From contig CM018905.1 in the NCBI GenBank assembly GCA_009663005.1, positions 4,269,413 to 4,327,213 on the forward strand: 57,801 bases of DNA, read 5' to 3'. The notes beneath the pieces are model-generated. The model saw only the letters and a list, made by a program, of their open reading frames with translations, did not search any database and was not told the origin of the DNA. Source of the DNA: Actinidia chinensis (taxonomy: Eukaryota > Streptophyta > Magnoliopsida > Ericales > Actinidiaceae). Positions 57,787 through 57,801 of this stretch are shown piece after piece. A program made the position numbers and the translations under genes. Within the stretch, counting starts at the first letter, position 1. The number at the start of each line of letters is the position of its first letter.

Positions 57787-57801
57787 ACCAGGCTACGGGA
57801 G

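Larger units (their letters stand above)
53314..57801 (+). mobile_element. Decayed Ty1/copia LTR retrotransposon, right end beyond window
   Basis: A nearly full-length but dead element in the copia order: LTR, primer-binding site, gag, protease, integrase, reverse transcriptase, RNase H, polypurine tract. Integrase lying before reverse transcriptase separates it from Ty3/gypsy. Stops and frameshifts occur in every domain. Its 3' LTR is not visible in the last 20 bp, so the right boundary is unknown. Confidence 0.9.

Overview
This is a stretch of plant nuclear DNA with no intact protein-coding gene that I can defend. The evidence for a flowering plant is a large tandem array derived from plant 5S ribosomal DNA, a decayed Ty1/copia retrotransposon whose primer-binding site fits plant initiator-Met tRNA, a 5'-truncated L1-type LINE, and several short AT-rich inverted-repeat elements (MITEs). 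The base composition is AT-rich throughout. I cannot name the species.

Layout. 1-890: a MITE-like element and unassigned DNA. 891-3175: a very T-rich degenerate minisatellite built on a motif like CGATTTTGCCCCT, bounded on both sides by (TA)n tracts that run into the same short sequence. 3180-45201: about 42 kb of a 5S-derived satellite, roughly 130-140 units. The full unit is about 314 bp: a 5S-like body of about 118 bp plus a spacer of about 196 bp. The left 5.5 kb contains four strand switches and the units closest to true 5S rRNA genes. From about 8.7 kb to the gap every unit has its 5S-like body on the minus strand. Between 13.4 and 33.6 kb at least 17 short units of about 189 bp, lacking a 125-bp spacer piece, are interspersed with full units and give a higher-order pattern. 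45202-45301: 100 N, a scaffold gap, so the array may continue. 45302-48790: intergenic DNA with three or four MITE-like elements. 48790-50610: a dead LINE reverse-transcriptase fragment. 50611-53313: intergenic DNA. 53314-57801: a dead Ty1/copia element (LTR, primer-binding site, gag with two zinc knuckles, protease, integrase, reverse transcriptase, RNase H, polypurine tract) running off the right end.

Nothing here works together as a pathway. The interest lies in the satellite: a 5S gene that has become a repeat unit, keeps its A-box-like and C-box-like promoter segments, has acquired an internal T5 run, and has evolved long/short higher-order units. Many open frames of 60-120 codons recur in the array, but they are translations of the same satellite unit and are not genes. 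Part of the array carries a very high density of one-base insertions and deletions while neighbouring blocks are nearly perfect. I read this as uneven consensus quality, so fine-scale divergence inside the noisy blocks should not be trusted.
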